Positions 55,501 through 63,599 of a stretch of 64,000 bases of DNA are shown here, piece after piece (the first letter of the stretch is position 1; each line of letters opens with the position of its first letter). Under the pieces are notes generated by a model, which was given only the letters and a program-made list of their open reading frames with translations, did not search any database and had not been told where the DNA came from. The stretch comes from Aplidium turbinatum. Its lineage: Eukaryota > Chordata > Ascidiacea > Aplousobranchia > Polyclinidae. The DNA lies in contig OU964921.1 of assembly GCA_918807975.1 (NCBI GenBank), forward strand, positions 9,519,498-9,583,497. Direction: 5' to 3'. The position numbers were made by a program, and so were the translations under genes.

Positions 55501-58479
55501 CTTGTACGGGCCAAACTATACACCTGACACTTCCGAAACTGTTACATTCTTATCTTAACTTTTCAAGACGAAACTTTCGAGACTAGTCCGAGCTTTCTAT
55601 GACCACCGGTTCAAAAGTTAAGTGTCAAATCCCATGCATTTTCGAAATCGCTCGTTAGACCCCTCGGTAGCGGGGAGTTCCCGGAGGGGCAACCCAAAAA
55701 TTTTTTCATAATATATTTTTTTACACCCAGTGGCACAATTTTGGGGGGTACTGAGATTTTTTTAATTTTAACATACCCCCTACATATACGCACATATGAC
55801 AGTACATACAGTATGTACTGTATATCAGCAGTTATACATGAGACAGTGGCTCCACTTATCTAGGCTGCAATAAACTGATGTGTAAAAACAGTTTTCTATG
55901 CAGAATTTGAACAGATATACGAAGGCTTTTATTACATCTGACAATAGAAGGGCTTCTGCTTATCGTAAAATGATCATTGGCATCGATAGTAACTCAATAA
56001 ACCTTGTTACGATAACCTGCATTGCTCTATTATCATCAGACACGGATATTCACCGAATGCTCGTAATTACTTGTTAATTCAAATACCCATATACTTGCTT
56101 TAAACCTAGACAACTGCAAAGGCCTCGTTTAAAAAAAAACAGGTCACCTTTTAAGTCTCAACTGTCTTTTCAAACAAGTATTATTTAAATCTGCACTACA
56201 TAACATTTGCTACATGTCTTCTGTAGCTGACTGTACCAGCTACACAACAAAACTTTCCACAATTTTAAAAAGAACACACGTTTAACGCGGTACCAACTAC
56301 CGCCCTGGTTGTGTCGTGATTGGCGGTAGATATCCCTGAGTTAAATATAGATTAAGACTCTTCATTTGGCCTCAAATCAGAAAGTCCCTTCATGCTTATG
56401 ATGACTACACGGCACAAGCTATAGCGCAAGATTTGGAAATGATAACTAACTTTATACAGCTTCGGTAGAGAGTTTGTCTTGTTGAACCATAGGCATACGA
56501 AGCCGAGCAACGTTATCAAGTTTAACATATTTAAAGATTATTATATTTACAAAAAAACACAAAACTACGCAACAATTAAATATCGAACGTTTTCGACATC
56601 ACAAGATGTCCTCTTCAGGAATAATATACATACAACTTAACTACATCTGAATAAAATACAATGGTTAACTAAATCTATAAACAAGAAAAAACAAAAACTG
56701 CACAGTACTTCTGACTAGCTCAAACTCAACGATAGGCTCCACGAGAATCAAAGTTAACTGCATCAAAAGGTGTTAAACAGATCACATGACATGGTAGAAA
56801 GGCAAGGTGCGAATTATCTTTAAATAGTCTTTAAATATGTTAAACTTGATAACGTTGCTCGGCTTCGTATGCCTATAACTAACTTTATTTACAAAGTCTC
56901 GTCATTCAGTACCGCTGACTTTCAAGCAAGAAATTGACACACTACAGCCAAACATATTATATACCGGTAGATGAAATGTGAAGATAGTTGCACAGTTTAA
57001 AAACTAAACCCGTACAAAACAAAATCACTTTTGCAGCGTGGTCTACTTTTGATACATCTACAAGGAAGTACTAACTGGGAATGAAAACCAGAGTCTGCTT
57101 TCATCAAAACTTCTCCAGCTGGAGTTGAATTGAAGCCACTGCTTGGGTAACTTCCATATCCAGAATCAAAGGATGGAAGACTTTGATCAATTGGTACATT
57201 ACCGCAGCCTCTTCTAAGTTCTTGAAAGGCACACCTTGACCTGAATGTATGTAAGTTTGATAACAATGGCAGCATGACATTGGGAAACGATTGAAATCAC
57301 CTGGATGAAAACAGAAAATGACAGAATGCAGAGGAAACATATGCGGAGCGGAGACCATCTGACAGCAGTGGCTGATCAGTAATCATGATATTTTTAATTA
57401 GGAATGGAAAACTGAAAGCTACGGTATGTCAAATATATTTAATTGATGTAGTTGTTTTAATAAAACCAGTGCTTTGGATCCGAATGTCAGAAGAACTATG
57501 AGGTACCCAACATATATATACAACATCATAAAAAGATTTCCGAATATTTTGACCTATTTTTATCCAATAATAACTGTGAGGGCTGTTCTACATGACCAAC
57601 AAAAATTAACTGATAGAGCTTATGATAAGTTAGAGTTTGTCTTGTTGAACAATAGGCATACGAAGCTGAGAAACGTGATATAACTTGAATAATGAATATG
57701 TTAAACTTGATCACGTTGCTCGGCTTTGTATGCCTATGGTTCAAAAAAATGAAAGATGATTCAAGTGTCAACTAGCTTAAATTTCTGCATTTTTCACTGC
57801 TTTCAGGTGTTCACATCACGAAATGGCCCATTTCAGTGAGTCCGATTCGGTGAGTTCCCTATTCGGTGAGAGCCTTTTTCGGTGAGAGCCCTATTCGGTC
57901 ATTTTTTTTTAATTATTGGGTACCGTAGCGTAATTATCATTGCCGTTATAGGGTTAGGAGTTAAGGGTAGGGGTTTAGGGGTAAGGGTTTAGGAGTTATG
58001 GGTTTAGGGGTTACGGTTAGGGTCTTATTTCAACGTTTAGCGACGTTAAAAGATGTAAAAGCGGCAATGATAATTAGGCTACGGTACCCGATAATTTTCA
58101 ACAAAAATTTCAAAAAAAATCACCGAATAGGGCTCTCACCGAAAAGGCTCTCACCGAATAGTAGCAGACCCTTCACATCAGTTAGTAATAAAAATATTGC
58201 ATAATCTATGCAAAGATACAATTCTGCAAGCAGTTTGAACTAATCTATATTATATAAATATTATATAACAAAATATTTGAACCAACATGTGCATAATGGG
58301 ATCAAATGGATTTTCAGATGCTTGCGAAGATACTGTATTGAGACAGGAAAAACATTGAACAACATCATCATGTCCAGTATAGAAAAACCCAGCATTTGCC
58401 AACCAAGAAACATTCACAAAAAGAGATGTTGGGAAACTTTGAAAGGTCGTCAATCTGAAAGATTCTCTCTTTGTGTCAC
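40373..58479 (-). CDS. XIAP-like inhibitor of apoptosis (3 BIR, UBA, RING), partial at 5' end
   Basis: Twelve minus-strand exons: 58287-58479, 57076-57240, 52596-52989, 51751-51940, 51299-51524, 50245-50384, 46224-46363, 45641-45751, 42276-42422, 41632-41778, 41270-41434 and 40373-40516. All junctions join in one frame, about 720 codons to the stop. Order: degenerate BIR1, Ser/Pro linker, BIR2, BIR3, UBA, long linker, C-terminal RING. No CARD is seen, so the layout is that of XIAP rather than cIAP. IAPs bind and inhibit caspases through BIRs; the RING is an E3 ubiquitin ligase and the UBA binds ubiquitin. The first exon(s) are not found; a one-base codon remainder upstream of 58479 shows at least one exists. 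Introns are full of transposons. Confidence 0.88.
41270..41434 (-). CDS. IAP exon: linker into RING
   Basis: 55 codons, phase 0: [14 protein letters not shown] ... [12 protein letters not shown]. The last Cys is the first RING zinc ligand, completed in the next exon as C-K-V-C. Acceptor TCTTCAG, donor GTAAGT. Confidence 0.87.
41632..42422 (-). CDS. IAP exons: tandemly duplicated linker exon pair
   Basis: Exons 42276-42422 and 41632-41778 are both 147 nt, phase 0-0. Each encodes 49 residues with the shared core PSTLVP...[11 protein letters not shown] or the same with AEASTLVP, then MN...SSSQWN(R/H)(D/E)SN(I/M)E. Intron sequence upstream of each also matches (CTCGTGCGCAA(A/C)A(C/T)GTCAC), so the copy arose by DNA duplication of about 645 bp. 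Donors are GTAAAT and GTGAAT. Confidence 0.88.
42430..43208. other. IAP intron, partly duplicated
   Basis: The first 180 or so bases match the intron upstream of the sister exon (41790-41940). The rest shows no repeat or gene. Confidence 0.5.
43209..44705. mobile_element. hAT-like element, TAGAGTGGTTC ends, 1.5 kb
   Basis: TIRs of about 150 bp: TAGAGTGGTTCAAAAAAATA (43209) and its complement ending 44705, both continuing through ATTTTCTAGGAATCTTCCTC and CAATCAGTCTAATTTTTTGC (or complements). Flanks CTGGATAT (43201-43208) and GTGGATAT (44706-44713) differ at one base. It lies in an IAP intron. Confidence 0.87.
44106..44399 (-). pseudogene. ORF remnant inside hAT-like 43209-44705
   Basis: 99-codon minus ORF starting [20 protein letters not shown] after the first two residues, then [40 protein letters not shown] and [12 protein letters not shown]. 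The LPTN..VLR.F..HH and IPT...KL.KL..W patterns recall the N-terminal part of repeated invertebrate transposon proteins, but I cannot name the family. A + strand ORF at 43673-43951 shows no recognisable domain. Confidence 0.45.
44714..45640. other. IAP intron, no feature
   Basis: No repeat or gene recognised. The 86-codon ORF at 44966-45226 looks like chance. Confidence 0.4.
45641..45751 (-). CDS. IAP exon: Ser-rich linker
   Basis: 37 codons, phase 0 at both ends: [20 protein letters not shown] then [17 protein letters not shown]. Clear TTTGTAG acceptor and GTAAGT donor. No domain recognised. Confidence 0.75.
46053..46097. repeat. tiny palindromic MITE, copy 1
   Basis: TTTTTACATTGATTCAACGT pairs with GTTGAATCAATGTAAAAA across a 7-8 base loop. 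Copies at about 48652-48688 and 59562-59611. The left flank CAGCAAA is shared by the copies. Confidence 0.65.
46224..50384 (-). CDS. IAP exons: linker and UBA domain
   Basis: Two 140-nt exons (50245-50384 and 46224-46363) join in phase 1. They give [18 protein letters not shown] then [20 protein letters not shown] and [20 protein letters not shown]. The MGYD loop and helix spacing match the ubiquitin-binding UBA of XIAP/cIAP (MGF....V......G..Y.....L). The 3.9-kb intron between them holds a hAT element, a LINE remnant and two hairpins. Confidence 0.82.
47151..48436. mobile_element. hAT element, CAGAGGTGGGCA ends, internally deleted
   Basis: Ends CAGAGGTGGGCAGTAGCGCG and TGCCCACCTCTG. A perfect TSD, CTAAGTAG, flanks it (47143-47150 and 48437-48444). 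About 190 bp at each end is built from GTAGCGGCGCTAC / GTAGCGCGCTACTTTT words. The interior keeps only the C-terminal transposase. It lies in the UBA intron of the IAP gene. Confidence 0.93.
47540..48130 (+). pseudogene. hAT transposase, C-terminal remnant
   Basis: First frame: [47 protein letters not shown]. Shifted frame (near 47860): [48 protein letters not shown] further shift gives [15 protein letters not shown] and a stop. This is the typical hAT end, with RNase H helices and then the dimerisation motif. At least two frameshifts; upstream catalytic sequence is absent. Confidence 0.85.
48445..49316. other. IAP intron; tiny palindrome copy 2, otherwise no feature
   Basis: Holds palindrome copy 2 at 48652-48688 (ACATTGATTCAACGTC / GACGTTCAATCAAC). 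No other gene or repeat is recognised. Confidence 0.5.
49317..49528. mobile_element. hairpin MITE with GGACATTTTGCCG repeats
   Basis: 212 bp. Left arm ATTATTTTTGGTACCCGG then three copies of (A)GACATTTTGCCG(A)A; right arm is the complement, ending CCGGGTACCAAAAATAAT. No clear TSD. Non-coding. Confidence 0.78.
49600..50090 (-). pseudogene. LINE (CR1/L2-like) reverse-transcriptase 3' end, remnant
   Basis: The 84-codon ORF at 49711-49965 reads [40 protein letters not shown] and ends WVKGSC. This matches the end of CR1/L2-type ORF2 (R.IT...Y.AHT.PLF..L.IL.L..L..L..A.FMYK...LLP). Upstream, past stops, YSDLQYCM fits the SL.YSHL.YC.. segment; downstream [10 protein letters not shown] fits the final FKK.LK..LL. 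5'-truncated and broken by stops. Confidence 0.72.
50385..51298. other. IAP intron, no feature
   Basis: A 155-codon ORF on + (50415-50882) has AT-driven composition and no domain; I treat it as chance. No repeat seen. Confidence 0.45.
51299..51524 (-). CDS. IAP exon: BIR3, second half
   Basis: Reads [35 protein letters not shown], then [11 protein letters not shown]. Zinc ligands fit C-x2-C-x16-H-x6-C. Gly-Leu, the Trp of QNW, the acidic residue before PW and the Trp of KWYP correspond to the XIAP BIR3 groove that binds Smac/caspase-9 N-termini. This BIR is thus predicted to bind such peptides. Confidence 0.92.
51751..51940 (-). CDS. IAP exon: BIR3, first half
   Basis: Reads [20 protein letters not shown], then [16 protein letters not shown] and [12 protein letters not shown], the N-terminal helices of a BIR. 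It ends in phase 1 and joins the next exon to give [12 protein letters not shown]. Confidence 0.9.
51941..52595. other. IAP intron, no feature
   Basis: AT-rich. No repeat or gene recognised. Confidence 0.4.
52596..52989 (-). CDS. IAP exon: BIR2
   Basis: After a Pro-rich stretch ([12 protein letters not shown]) comes a full [60 protein letters not shown]. Zinc ligands fit C-x2-C-x16-H-x6-C. The Trp of the D-x-PW motif is replaced (DNPGAQ), so the peptide groove differs from BIR3. Splice sites: TTTCAG acceptor and CAA|GTAATT donor. Confidence 0.9.
53191..55780. mobile_element. long-TIR transposon, GGGGGTATGTTAAAA ends
   Basis: TIRs of roughly 350 bp at 53191-53540 and about 55430-55780. They share GGGGGTATGTTAAAA, GTACCCCCCAAAATT, CTCCCCGCTACCG and ACACCTGACACTTC (or complements) in mirror order. 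TACATATAC stands left (53180-53188) and right (55781-55789), a 9-bp TSD of the kind seen in MuDR-type elements, though an 8-bp reading is possible. Inside is a decayed minus-strand gene. It lies in an IAP intron. Confidence 0.8.
54060..55314 (-). pseudogene. decayed protein gene of the long-TIR transposon
   Basis: Starts [20 protein letters not shown]. Contains [40 protein letters not shown], and [14 protein letters not shown]; after a stop, [58 protein letters not shown] and DYANNLTS; after another stop, [14 protein letters not shown] have met this pattern (KKEA...PGPFT..E.V..YL...KRLY.EVRYAR) in uncharacterised repeated proteins of cnidarians, molluscs and fish. It has no name I can give. 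At least three stops make it a pseudogene. Confidence 0.6.
56492..56873. mobile_element. MITE, GGCATACGAAGCCGAGCAAC ends, copy 1
   Basis: Left GGCATACGAAGCCGAGCAAC then GTTATCAAGTTTAACATATT; right end is the complement. TA stands at both borders, so a Tc1/mariner relative is possible. Homology to copy 2 (57655-57734) extends left through TTTGTCTTGTTGAAC, so the true ends may lie further out. Confidence 0.7.
57076..57240 (-). CDS. IAP exon: linker between BIR1 and BIR2
   Basis: Reads [20 protein letters not shown], then [20 protein letters not shown] and [11 protein letters not shown]. It is Ser/Gly-rich and probably unstructured. Acceptor CATTCAG is strong; donor CCCA|GTTAGT is non-consensus but is the only one whose phase matches the next exon (CA + A gives Gln). 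Confidence 0.65.
57655..57734. mobile_element. MITE, same family, short copy 2
   Basis: 80-bp hairpin: GGCATACGAAGCTGAGAAAC ... GTTGCTCGGCTTTGTATGCC, with the centre deleted relative to copy 1. Flanked by TA. Right flank TGGTTCAA mirrors the left flank TTGAAC. Confidence 0.7.
57859..58161. repeat. hairpin with telomere-like G-rich centre
   Basis: Arms CTATTCGGTGAGAGCC ... GGGTACCGTAG(C/G)(C/G)TAATTATCATT (57859-57945) and the complement (58050-58161). The centre (57946-58023) is a run of TTAGGGGTAAGGGTTTAGG-like words. CGGTGAGAG is repeated within each arm. Confidence 0.8.
58287..58479 (-). CDS. IAP exon: BIR1, degenerate
   Basis: Reads [31 protein letters not shown], then [11 protein letters not shown]. 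The C-x2-C and His ligands are present. The usual Trp after the second Cys is missing. The last zinc Cys would have to come from the next exon (SRCAF), only three residues after HM instead of six after His. The donor is taken as CACAT|GTTGGT because it alone keeps the frame with the next exon. Acceptor GCACAG is clear. Confidence 0.75.
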
Positions 58480-60090
58480 CTGTGCAGTGTGCATGCATAA
58501 CATTGTTTGTGGTTGTATTTAAAAAGTGCAATTGCAATATAGGTGCCCAACCTTGTGAGCAATACAAAAACACATACAAACACAACTTAACTTGTGAAGT
58601 ACAGATACAGACAAAATTGGTTAATAATATACTGCTTAAACGTATCAATCGTTTATCTGAATCAAAACCTGAAATCCCAAACCAAATCCAATCTGATGTT
58701 AAGTAAAAACATCGGTTAAGCGCATACCGCTTAAAAGAATACGTCGGATAAAAGCATCAGGATTTGCTTCTAGTTTGCATACTTCATTCATTTAATCGTA
58801 TAATTATACCCGTTAGCGAAAAGAGAATGTCTCTTTTTTGCTTCGCATTATTGTCTGCAATGTTCAAAGGCGAAATGAAGCAAAGGTGAGACAGAGGCAT
58901 GCGCTCAAAACAAAGACAAGTGTCTGTAATCCCAGGCCATAATCTTATGTGCTAGACATCGCACTGCAAAGAACCAATTTTCGCACAGCTGGGCTTCATT
59001 AAAACAGAAGAGCACACAAAAGGAATAATCACACTCAAGAAGTTTAAATGCTTTTGATGTCATCCGTCCGGCGACTGGCCTTCCAAGGAATGGACATGGA
59101 CAAATTATTTCGGCTTAAGAGGAAAGTGTTGGAAAGCATGTCCAAAAGTTTTTACCAGAAAACTTTGTAGAATTTTTTTTAAATTGCTGAAAAAAAGTAG
59201 CCTACTGTTGTGAAATGCAGTGCATAATTTCATTTGTGCAGTTTCGTTCAGTTGAAGAACATTGCAAATTAATTATTTTACCAGACAGCGCAAAAGACTT
59301 GAAAAAAAAACTTTGCGATTTCAAAACAATGTGTGTGAGCCGTGTTTTTCTATCATACCACTATTTTCGTAGGCCACGTTCCATACTCAAAACTACACAG
59401 CTGGTACGAGCTAAAAATAGCACGCTTGAATCAAAAACGTCAACGTCAAAGTTCGCGTTGTGACGTCACAGAGATCGGTGAGATTAAAAGAAGTCCGATT
59501 GCCGCAGTTTGCAGAAAAATGCTTTGATCATACCTGCTCAGCCAAGTCAGCAAAGCTAGTCTTTTTTTACATTGTTTTAACGTCTGCAGATAATAAATCA
59601 ATGTAAAAAGGACCAGTTTTGCTAGCTGGAAGATACAGCATAGTGTTATGTAATCACAGAACTAGTAAACTCTTTAAAGTTTAACCAGAATTGTAAACAG
59701 TTGTAGGAAGCATCAGTTGTAATGTGCGTTGCAGCCTAGTCAGCACAGACATCTTCCCAACAGTAACGCCCATTCACAATAAACCTTTTTTTTTAGTAAA
59801 TTGGTTAAACGAATCAATCGTATAATCGTATCAAAACGTCTGGCAAATAGGTGATTCGATTAACCGATTTCGTCTGTATACTATATTTATCACATATTAG
59901 CAAATTACCAATTTCTTCATACAAATTATATATACAAATAAGTATATACGAATACGGTAGTGTGATTGAAAAGTTTTCAATTCCACAGTTTCTATTTAAA
60001 GTACTTACACACATATAAAATTTCGTTCTAAGTGGTGATCGAAATCTACCAAATACAAAGCTAGGCTACTGTAATATTCAATTCAAGCCT
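58480..60090. other. upstream of visible IAP exons; no gene recognised
   Basis: The missing IAP first exon(s) may lie here, but I cannot pick one. Palindrome copy 3 lies at 59562-59611 (TTTTTTTACATTG / CAATGTAAAAAGG), flanked by CAGCAAAGCTAGTC and GACCAGTTTTGCTAGCTGG. AT-rich otherwise. Confidence 0.45.
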
Positions 60091-61095
60091 TTACAATCTT
60101 AGATCTGTAAATGGAAAAGTCAAACACCATAAAAAATGGTGTTTGACTTCTTCATCGCATACTTGATAATGACATGTTTCACCTTGAATATTTGGAGGTA
60201 ACTGAACAGGAGGACCAAGATTTTTAATTGATGAAATCTCCAAATCTTCAACAAAACATACAACTTGTTGAACATCTGCTTCACTGTCTTTGTCTTTTGC
60301 ATGACATGGTGAAAGTGCAACACCCAACAAAAAGTTGTTTTCATTGTTAAATAAATCTCCTTTTCCTTGTTTATCTTTTGCAGCATTAACATCTGCAACT
60401 GATTTTGTTGAACAATCTGTTTCACATATGCATCTTCTGTGCCTTTGTTCATGAACACCGTAGATGAAAAGTACATAAAGAGTAGTAGTAGGTGCAATAA
60501 CTGCAAAGTATTCCAATTTTTTCAATTCCGGTGGCAGGCTAAAAATCTTGTAGGTAATTACAGATTTGATTATATATAATCTTTCATTTTTTTCAGAGTG
60601 ATGTGGTCTTAAATGAGTACAACTTTCACTTGATAGTTGGTTTCGGTATTTATATGGAAATGCATGTTCGCTTGATAGTTGGTGTTGGCATTTATGTAGA
60701 GATGCATATGATAAATTATGCATGTTTGGATCTTTATAATGTCTTTTTATGTCAAAATATGTGACTATGCAGTTGACAAAGTCTTGTATAGTTTTCCCAT
60801 ACCTCATCATTCCATGAAGTAGGTTTATAGTTTCATAAAGATTATACACTCTTGTATAGGAAGTACCCAATTGTATGGGAACTAAGTCTTTAATTTTATT
60901 TTTAACAGTAGAAGGTTCAAGTTTGTTGCAGTAATTCATCAACTGATAAGTTTGGCTTTTCAATGATATGTTCACAAATGATATAGCTATGATGATGAAA
61001 GAAATCATAAACACAACTCTTTTTAAATGGTCAAATGCAATAAACAATTCAAGTGCAACCATCTTTCCCACAGGACAGTTTTCTAGGTATTCCAT
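60091..61095 (-). CDS. unrecognised 334-residue ORF, possible membrane protein
   Basis: Single open frame from MEYLENCPVGKMVALELF to FPFTDLRL. Two hydrophobic stretches look like membrane helices: VVFMISFIIIAISFVNISL (residues about 27-45) and FAVIAPTTTLYVLFIYGV (about 197-214). Between them is a Cys/His-rich, repeat-bearing region where two 14-residue units (YASLHKCQHQLSSE, HAFPYKYRNQLSSE) match an imperfect 45-bp tandem repeat near 60626-60715. The C-terminal third is acidic. An acceptor-like TATACAG lies at about 61125 and a donor-like GTAAGT at about 61147, so an upstream 5' UTR exon is possible. Length and composition favour a real gene; function unknown. Confidence 0.5.
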   Translation of the reverse strand: MEYLENCPVGKMVALELFIAFDHLKRVVFMISFIIIAISFVNISLKSQTYQLMNYCNKLEPSTVKNKIKDLVPIQLGTSYTRVYNLYETINLLHGMMRYGKTIQDFVNCIVTYFDIKRHYKDPNMHNLSYASLHKCQHQLSSEHAFPYKYRNQLSSESCTHLRPHHSEKNERLYIIKSVITYKIFSLPPELKKLEYFAVIAPTTTLYVLFIYGVHEQRHRRCICETDCSTKSVADVNAAKDKQGKGDLFNNENNFLLGVALSPCHAKDKDSEADVQQVVCFVEDLEISSIKNLGPPVQLPPNIQGETCHYQVCDEEVKHHFLWCLTFPFTDLRL

Positions 61096-61341
61096 TTTTT
61101 TTAGTTTGTATTATGCGTTCTCAGCCTGTATAGAAACAAATAACACTTACAGCATGTGCATAATAACAAGCAAGTTCCACAGTAAGAGTGGCAAAACCTG
61201 CTTCACATAGGAATCATAACTTATACAATAAAAACACTGACCATAGTTACCGAACAGGGAACCATAGCCTAGTCTGAGGCTATGTTTTCTTTTGCGTCCC
61301 TCAAGCTGAAGCTTCCAAAATTGTACTTTCTTCAACTGCAT

Positions 61342-62277
61342 AACATAGCCTACCCATAAACAAAAAAATAAGCAGATTTAGTAGTCATAATTTGTCCATT
61401 TTTATGTGTGCTTTGTAGAGCAACTTATTTGATGATTGTGAAGAAAGGGGCATTCTTCCCGGCTATTACCAGAAGGCTGAGCAGTGAGCACTCACTAGTG
61501 CAGTGAGCAGTTGCGATTTGCAACCACAACGGTGTAGCTTCCATTCTAGCCATTATATGATGATTTGTATATTTTACTGCTTTTGGCTGTCTCTTGTTTT
61601 GAACTTTAGTTGTATTATACTGTATTTTGTCAAAACAGGCACTACACAAACTTTCTGGATCAAAATACCACAGTTCTTCCTATGCTTTTTTCAATTGTGT
61701 TGAAATTGAAAAAAAGACAAATTTTTAATCCATCTGCAAAAGGAAAAAACATGTTTACATCAAGCAAATTGCATGTGATCTTCAATGCACAACACATACA
61801 GTCTGCAAGGCAACAAACTATGTCAATTATAGCAATTATCACAAGACAGTGTTTAACGAAGCATGTGTTTTAAGTGCAGAGAGTTAGATGCCTGCCTAAT
61901 AGGTGCACACATTGTGGTGTTAGGACATTTAGGTGTGACACCTGGTCATTTAGGTGCTATTTTCAGTAAAGTCTATGTCATTAAATGCTTGATAATAATA
62001 TTACAGACAGCGGCGTACCGTATGCATTCTCAGAAGAGGGGGCATTCAAAATGTTTTTGACTCAAAAACAAATTTTATAAAATGTTAATTTGCTAATTAT
62101 AACTAGCAAGTTATATTAGATAAGATTAGCCTAACGCAATTGGCTTTCTCAACCCAATGAATCCCGCATATTGAGGTCATGGCGTATGCAGAATTTTTTT
62201 ACTGGGGGAGAGCTCTATATACAGCTTCCAAAACTCCGAGAGGCCCAAGGCCCTATTTACCGCTTCTAAAACCTGGA
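61342..62277. other. intergenic; holds a dispersed repeat
   Basis: 61432-61555 (GTGAAGAAAGGGGCATTCTT ... TAGCTTCCATTCTAGCCATT) matches 3287-3410 inside hAT 2601-3888. CAGCGGCGTACCGTATGC at 61996 looks like a hAT end with no partner. No coding region. Confidence 0.55.
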
Positions 62278-62285
62278 TAGTGAAC

Positions 62286-63567
62286 CAGTGCTTCCACTTT
62301 TACAAAGCTAGATTACCACTTGTATTACCACATTTGTCCTCAGATTACCACATTTTTTACCCGATCTTAACCGTGTTTCGACTTACTTTTACATTAACAC
62401 TGTGGCTATTTTTACCCACTTGTTGCCATAGTTAATATCAGGTGTTGTCAGAGTTAGGATTAAAGTTAGTAAGAGTTAAGGTAAGACTTAGGAATAAGGT
62501 TAGGGTTTTGATCTTTACCCAGAACTAAAATTTTTTCAAAAATGCAAGTTTTTGTTTTCAACAGCTTTAAACTTTTCTCAAATTACGACAGAATTCCTTA
62601 TCCGGCAATGCTATTATTTGGTTATATTTACACTATATAGTGTAAAATAAGGCCTAAAACAACTACTCAGTTTATTAACAGAACGTCCAAAATAAGAAAG
62701 CAAAGTACCAGTAGCTTAGCCAGGAATTTTGAAAGAGGGGGTTTTGACGGCCGCCGGGCTTCGCCCGCCGGCCTCTTCTCCAAAGGCGACACCCAGCGGC
62801 AGGGGGTCTGGGGGGCCTCCCCAGAAAATTTTGAAAAATTACTTTAAATTTGATGCATTCTGAGAGCATTTTCAACAAAAATGTGGGTATAAATAGTCCT
62901 GTAAAATGGTGCTGTCTGGTGGCATAGCAAAAGAATAAGATCATGTTTTCTTGGGCATTTTTCGGTAATAAAGCTAAGTCTATGTTTTCTTGTTGCTAAT
63001 TCCTGGCTGAGATATTTGAATGTTTAGTATTCGCAAAACTCGCTCTTTTAATGCAGTTTCGTTTAAAATTAGGCAAACTTTGTTTTAGAGACATAGAGAC
63101 TGAAAGCATCATTCTCAATATCGTAACGTCACACGCGTGCCAAGGGGGGTTGTACCCCGCCCCCTGGCTACGCCACTGCAAAGTACTGTACTTGACACCG
63201 CAGCTAGAATCTGAAAGACATCTTGACTATGAATATGATCACATGGTCACCCTACCTTCAAAGTCAAAAGTCAGGACGCATTCCAAAATCAAACCAAAAA
63301 CAGCGGAACATGCTAGTCACATGCTGTTATAAATAGTTTTTTGCATATCTGTTCGGTTTTGGAGGACAACAGTTTAAATGCTCTTATTTATTGATAGTAC
63401 TTTATGTCAAATTTTCAATATTTATAATTTCCACATTTTGGCAACATTTCCATACAAAATTTCCATATTATCACATTTTTACCACAAATTTTTCATTACC
63501 ACATTTTTACCACAAGCATGATGAAAATTCCACAATTGTGGTAATTACCACAAAAGTGGAAGCGCTG
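62286..63567. mobile_element. hAT element, CAG(T/C)GCTTCCACTTTT ends
   Basis: Ends CAGTGCTTCCACTTTT and AAAAGTGGAAGCGCTG. A perfect TSD, TAGTGAAC, flanks it (62278-62285 and 63568-63575). Subterminal zones carry TTACCACA and CCACATTTT words on both sides. It contains the hAT element at 62709-63178. No transposase. Confidence 0.9.
62709..63178. mobile_element. short hAT element, CAGT(A/G)GC(T/G)TAGCCAGG ends
   Basis: 470 bp. Left CAGTAGCTTAGCCAGGAATT, right CCCCTGGCTACGCCACTG. A perfect TSD, CAAAGTAC (62701-62708 and 63179-63186). A GC-rich stretch (GGCCGCCGGGCTTCGCCC) near the left end. Nested in hAT 62286-63567. Confidence 0.92.
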
Positions 63568-63599
63568 TAGTGAACCCACATGAATTTTTGGGTGCAAAC

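Noticed and set aside
61996-62200. hAT element starting CAGCGGCGTACCG at 61996
   Set aside because: The end motif is plausible, but I found no partner end or TSD.
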